Shown here piece by piece: positions 60,374 to 64,000 of a DNA stretch of 64,000 nt. The stretch is from contig JBKECQ010000046.1 of the NCBI GenBank assembly GCA_047974845.1, positions 1 through 64,000 of the forward strand, given 5' to 3'. Position numbers and translations under genes: made by a program. This stretch comes from Aminipila sp047974845 (GTDB lineage: Bacteria > Bacillota > Clostridia > Peptostreptococcales > Anaerovoracaceae). Under the pieces are notes generated by a model. It ran no database searches. It was not told where the DNA came from and worked only from the letters and a program-made list of their open reading frames with translations. Position 1 is the first letter of the stretch. Every line of letters starts with the position of its first letter.

Positions 60374-61693
60374 ATGTTAAATAGGTTAAAGGAAACAGGA
60401 AAATTTAATGAAACCGTTGAGGCTCTTGCAGAAACAAAGGAAACTCTTTGGATAAATAGAGCAGGAATGAAAAACATTTTTAATGAAAACATAACAGAAA
60501 AAGACATTGACCAAGCTGAAGAACGATTACAGAGATTTGCACCATACATTGAAAAGGCTTTTCCGGAGACAGAGAAGAGCAATGGCATTATAGAATCGCC
60601 GTTAAAAGAAATAATAAATATGCAAAAGGCATTATCACAACTATTAGATTATAAGCACGAAGGAAAAATGTTACTAAAGTGTGACAGCCATCTTCCCGTC
60701 TCAGGCTCAATAAAGGCAAGGGGAGGAATTTACGAGGTATTAAAAGTTGCAGAAAAAGTAGCTATGGATAACAATATGCTGAGTTTAGATGATAACTACG
60801 CAATTCTTACAGAGGATAGATTTAAGAATTTGTTTTCTAAATATAGTGTGGCAGTAGGCTCTACAGGAAACTTAGGGCTTTCCATTGGTATCATCAGCGC
60901 TAAACTGGGATTTGATGTTACAGTGCATATGTCACAAGATGCAAGACAATGGAAAAAGGATTTGCTCCGTTCAAGGGGAGCAAAGGTTATAGAATACCCT
61001 GATAGCTACCAAAAGGCTGTTGCGGAAGGCAGAAAGGAAGCAGAGGGAAACCCTATGTGTCACTTTGTGGACGATGAAGGGTCATTGGATTTATTTGTTG
61101 GATATGCTACCGTAGGAAAAAGATTAAAAGCACAGTTGGAAGAATTAAATATTACAGTTGACAGTCAACATCCACTGTTTGTATATATTCCATGTGGGGT
61201 GGGAGGCGCTCCCGGTGGTGTGGCTTATGGGCTAAAAAAGGTATATGGGGAAGATGTCCACTGCTTTTTTGTAGAACCTACCCATGCTCCATGCATGGTA
61301 CTGGGAATGGCAACAGGCTTACACGATGAAATATGTGTAGAAGACATAGGATTGGATGGAAAAACAGCAGCAGATGGCTTGGCTGTGGGAAGAGCTTCAA
61401 GGCTGGTTGGAAAGACTATGGAAACTTTACTAGATGGTATTTCAACAATAGAAGATTATAAGCTTTACGATTATTTAAAACTTATTGCAGACAATGAAGG
61501 TATATATATTGAGCCGTCCGCTTGCGCAACCTTTGATACTGTGGCTAGGGTCATGAACAATAAAGATTACTTAGAGTTATATGGTTTAACCCATAAAATA
61601 AAAACGGCTACCCACATCATGTGGGCAACCGGTGGAAGTATGGTTCCGGAAGAAGAAATGAAATACTACTATTCCTTAGCTTCCAATATTTGA
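60374..61693 (+). CDS. dsdA: D-serine ammonia-lyase
   Basis: A 439-residue PLP enzyme (fold type II) that deaminates D-serine to pyruvate and ammonia. The Schiff-base lysine is Lys114 in PVSGSIKARGG, VGSTGNLGLS is the Asn loop, and PCGVGGAPGGVAYG is the phosphate-binding loop. Length matches DsdA. AGGAGG precedes ATG. No DsdC-type regulator or D-serine permease lies beside it. Its 3' end overlaps the convergent TSCPD gene by 25 bases. Confidence 0.96.
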   Translation: MLNRLKETGKFNETVEALAETKETLWINRAGMKNIFNENITEKDIDQAEERLQRFAPYIEKAFPETEKSNGIIESPLKEIINMQKALSQLLDYKHEGKMLLKCDSHLPVSGSIKARGGIYEVLKVAEKVAMDNNMLSLDDNYAILTEDRFKNLFSKYSVAVGSTGNLGLSIGIISAKLGFDVTVHMSQDARQWKKDLLRSRGAKVIEYPDSYQKAVAEGRKEAEGNPMCHFVDDEGSLDLFVGYATVGKRLKAQLEELNITVDSQHPLFVYIPCGVGGAPGGVAYGLKKVYGEDVHCFFVEPTHAPCMVLGMATGLHDEICVEDIGLDGKTAADGLAVGRASRLVGKTMETLLDGISTIEDYKLYDYLKLIADNEGIYIEPSACATFDTVARVMNNKDYLELYGLTHKIKTATHIMWATGGSMVPEEEMKYYYSLASNI

Positions 61694-61923
61694 GCTAATG
61701 CTTGTGCCAGTTGATCAGGACATGAGGTTGCTTTATGACCACATTTAATTCCGGATAAACGATCTTTAACTTGCTCAATTGGCATTCCTTCTACAAGGTT
61801 GGAAATGCCTTTAAGGTTTCCATTACATCCTCCGTGGAAGCTAACATTTTTTAACTTATTATCTTCAACTTCAAAAGTTAAGTTTTGAGCGCATACGCCG
61901 CGAGGGCAAAAAGTATATTGCAT
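61669..61923 (-). CDS. TSCPD-domain protein (TIGR03905-like)
   Basis: An 84-residue protein. The TSCPD signature appears as ATSCPDQLAQAL, with other cysteines in YTFCPRGVCAQN, GGCNGNL and IKCGHKA, suggesting a metal site. TSCPD domains also occur at the C-terminus of some ribonucleotide reductases; this free-standing form has no known function. AAAGG precedes ATG. Confidence 0.92.
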   Translation of the reverse strand: MQYTFCPRGVCAQNLTFEVEDNKLKNVSFHGGCNGNLKGISNLVEGMPIEQVKDRLSGIKCGHKATSCPDQLAQALAQILEAKE

Positions 61924-62113
61924 GACATTTTTCCTTTCGTTAATATATTTACCTAATCACCAAAAGGGGATATAGATAGATTTGCGATAATAGGTTATAA
62001 ACCGTATCTTGTATTTAGTAACATTTTGAACCAATTTAACCAAATTATAATAACCTTTAAGGCACATTATACCACAAAATAAATAGGCTAAACAATATTT
62101 TAGGAGAGCATAA

Positions 62114-62899
62114 ATGAATGAAGATAAGCTAATCATAGCAATTGCAAAGGATAAGCTAGAAAAATGCCAAAACAATTATATGATAACAAACACAGTTTTT
62201 TTGGATATGAGACAGCAAACCTTATGTAGAAATATCCTTGGAAATAATATGGATTGCAGAGGTTTTTTTTATGGCGGATATGATGAGGCAGAGCGTCAAA
62301 TAGCCTTGTTTTTGCCGGAATATATTCCAGCTAAATCAGCGGAGGAAGTTAAGAACTATTTTGAAGAAAATAAAGATGAGAACCCATTATCTCTAATAAG
62401 GGTAACTCATAGTGGGTACAAGGAATTAAACCACAGGGATTACTTAGGCTCGTTAATAGGACTGGGTATTAAACGTGAAAGTATTGGTGACATAATAGTT
62501 TACAAAGGTGGAGCAGATGTAATAGTGTTAAAGGAGCTTACCGAATTCTTACTGGCAAATTATAATCAAGTGGGCAGAACAGAAGTACAACCTTCAAATG
62601 TAAACCTTTCGGATATAAAGATACCGGAGGGTCATATGGAAGAAAAAGGAGATACAGTTGCCTCACTCAGATTGGACAATGTAATTTCTTCGGCATTTAA
62701 CCTATCACGCACAGCGGCAACCACAGCTATAAAATCCGGAATTGTATTTGTAAATAATATGCAAATAGAAAAACCGGACAAAACAGTAAGCCAAGGGGAT
62801 AAACTAGTCCTCAGAGGAAAAGGTAAAGTTATTCTAAAAGAAATCGGGGGCAACACAAAAAAAGATAGGATTTATATAACCCTTATGTTAATGAAGTAA
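62114..62899 (+). CDS. YlmH-like RNA-binding protein with S4 domain
   Basis: A 261-residue protein. A YlmH N-terminal RNA-binding-like domain (RDYLGSLIGLGIKRESIGDIIV, about 105-130) is followed by an S4 domain (SLRLDNVISSAFNLSRTAATTAIKSGIV, about 180-245). YlmH of Firmicutes has been linked to stalled-ribosome rescue. It is usually in the ylm/div cluster near ftsZ, but here it stands apart. AGGAGAG precedes ATG. Confidence 0.9.
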   Translation: MNEDKLIIAIAKDKLEKCQNNYMITNTVFLDMRQQTLCRNILGNNMDCRGFFYGGYDEAERQIALFLPEYIPAKSAEEVKNYFEENKDENPLSLIRVTHSGYKELNHRDYLGSLIGLGIKRESIGDIIVYKGGADVIVLKELTEFLLANYNQVGRTEVQPSNVNLSDIKIPEGHMEEKGDTVASLRLDNVISSAFNLSRTAATTAIKSGIVFVNNMQIEKPDKTVSQGDKLVLRGKGKVILKEIGGNTKKDRIYITLMLMK

Positions 62900-62904
62900 A
62901 GTGA

Positions 62905-62945
62905 TAACACAAACCACTGCTAGATAGGCCGTGGTTTTCTTGTTT
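62905..62945 (+). terminator. Terminator after the ylmH-like gene
   Basis: AAACCAC (62911-62917) and GTGGTTT (62930-62936) form a short stem followed by two T-rich runs. Confidence 0.65.
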
Positions 62946-63126
62946 TTTGAGCAAGTAAGTATTGTGAATTGTATTTTTTTATTAGTATTTTGTGTTTTTA
63001 CATGGAAAGCTTTGACTGAATTTTACTATAATTGTAAAATACAATTGTAGGTATGCCGCGAACATATCTTAAACCTATTTTTATCTAATTTATTTTATGA
63101 CAACAATTAAGAGGAGAAAAAAAGAA

Positions 63127-64000
63127 ATGGGAAAACTAAGAATTTTATCTATTGCGATGGTAGTAGTATTGCTACTTAGCACAACCAGTGCATTTGCTTG
63201 TACAGCAGTATATGTTGGAAAAGACGTAAGTTCAGATGGAAGCACAATTATTGCAAGAAGTGAAGATCAAGGAACAGGAGCATACAACAAAATGTTTCTT
63301 GTTGTAGACAGAGTTGAAAATGTACCGGGGCGTACACTTGACGATGTTCAGGGATTTTCTTATCCGTTACCAGCAACTACATATAAATATACCATGGTTC
63401 CTGATACAGAGGGTCAGGGTGATGGACCGTATATGGGAGCTAGTACAAATGAGTATGGGTTAAGTATTTCTGCTACAGTTTCAGCATCTCCAAGAGCTGA
63501 GGTTGAAGCAGTAGATCCTTTTGTTGAAGGAGGTCTAAGAGAAGCGGTTCTTACAGGTATTATTGCGGCAACTTGTAAAACTGCAAGAGAAGGTGTAGAT
63601 AAGTTAGCTGAAATTATTGCAAAATACGGCTCTGAAGAAGGCAACGTTATTATGTTGGCTGACCAAAAAGAAGCTTGGATTTTTGAAGTATACAGTGGAC
63701 ACCTTTGGGCAGCACAGAAAATGCCTACAGACAAAGTATCTGTTTTTGGTAACCAATTTATGATTGGTGAAGTTGATCCGGCAGATACAGAAAACTTTGT
63801 ATTTCATAAAGACTTATTTACTACAGCAGAAGCTAATAAATGGACAAAAACTGTAAATGGAAAAGTTCATTTGGCAGCTACTTATGGAGAACCTAGACAG
63901 GACTATTCAAATATGCGTACTTGGGTAGGCCATAAGCTATTGGCTCCTGCAACTGTAGGAGAATATAAAACTGATACTTTATATCCTTTGTTTTATGATC
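63127..64000 (+). CDS. C69 family dipeptidase, N-terminal part (runs off the window)
   Basis: The first 291 codons of a secreted dipeptidase that continues past the window end. A signal peptide (residues 1-24, STTSAFA) ends just before Cys25 in ACTAVYVGKD. Cys25 would be the N-terminal nucleophile after processing, as in the C69 (PipD/acid dipeptidase) family. ARSED and the DGPYMGASTNEYGLSISATVS stretch are conserved. GAGGAG precedes ATG. An exported dipeptidase fits an organism living on peptides. Confidence 0.92.
   Translation, partial: MGKLRILSIAMVVVLLLSTTSAFACTAVYVGKDVSSDGSTIIARSEDQGTGAYNKMFLVVDRVENVPGRTLDDVQGFSYPLPATTYKYTMVPDTEGQGDGPYMGASTNEYGLSISATVSASPRAEVEAVDPFVEGGLREAVLTGIIAATCKTAREGVDKLAEIIAKYGSEEGNVIMLADQKEAWIFEVYSGHLWAAQKMPTDKVSVFGNQFMIGEVDPADTENFVFHKDLFTTAEANKWTKTVNGKVHLAATYGEPRQDYSNMRTWVGHKLLAPATVGEYKTDTLYPLFYD

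Overview
The window is AT-rich, with short intergenic gaps, frequent TTG and GTG starts and strong GGAGG ribosome sites. It carries a full oxidative (Stickland-type) ornithine pathway, a PAS/sigma-54 activator, YycH/YycI, YlmH and RlmH. This points to an amino-acid-fermenting anaerobe of the class Clostridia with Gram-positive cell architecture. The species cannot be fixed from the sequence alone. No rRNA, tRNA, CRISPR array, transposase or prophage gene was recognised.

Layout. 1-1378: gene-free, with tandem repeats and an orphan minus-strand terminator. 1379-4406: MacA/MacB-like efflux operon. 4476-6196: 1.7 kb gene-free and dyad-rich, leading into two tandem YtrA-type GntR regulators (6197-6960). 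7044-9912: SprT-like, Ogt, DUF362-ferredoxin and AlkD-like genes in one tight run. 10078-11679: hybrid histidine kinase whose phospho-acceptor His is replaced by Gln. 11897-13574: class V aminotransferase and RNase H. 13759-18616: secreted protein, YycH, YycI, YycJ, RlmH and an HD protein, without walRK next to them. 18713-21236: ion/proton antiporter-like permease, ArsR regulator and ECF sigma factor. 21513-26157: DMT transporter, sensor kinase and NtrC-type regulator. 26397-27764: YjiH-family membrane protein. 28185-30363: sigma-54 promoter driving an isochorismatase-fold hydrolase and an APC permease. 30696-41419: sigma-54 activator and the ornithine cluster ord-ortA-ortB-oraS-oraE-GNAT-glmL-like-orr. 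41541-47496: MCP, GIY-YIG, acetolactate synthase-like and CheV genes. 47653-50143: molybdenum cofactor operon. 50305-53617: endonuclease IV, and a GntR/FCD regulator divergent from a cysteine desulfidase-family gene. 54240-58793: LivJHMGF ABC transporter. 58890-64000: cation exporter, D-serine ammonia-lyase, TSCPD protein, YlmH and a truncated C69 dipeptidase.

How it works together. Much of the window serves amino-acid catabolism: ornithine racemisation, aminomutase and oxidation; D-serine deamination; cysteine/serine breakdown; branched-chain-type uptake; an APC permease; and a secreted dipeptidase. The most coherent regulatory picture is two sigma-54 modules. In the first, the palindrome GTGTAACC-N4-GGTTACAC lies after the NtrC-type regulator gene and upstream of a near-consensus -24/-12 promoter for the hydrolase/permease pair. 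In the second, the palindrome TGCAAA-N4-TTTGCA lies before the PAS/sigma-54 activator gene and twice upstream of a -24/-12 promoter for the ornithine operon. Which protein binds which site is inference. The sites themselves are read directly from the sequence.

Short tandem repeats are unusually common around the 3' ends of genes (alkD, yycH, the APC permease) and in gene-free stretches.
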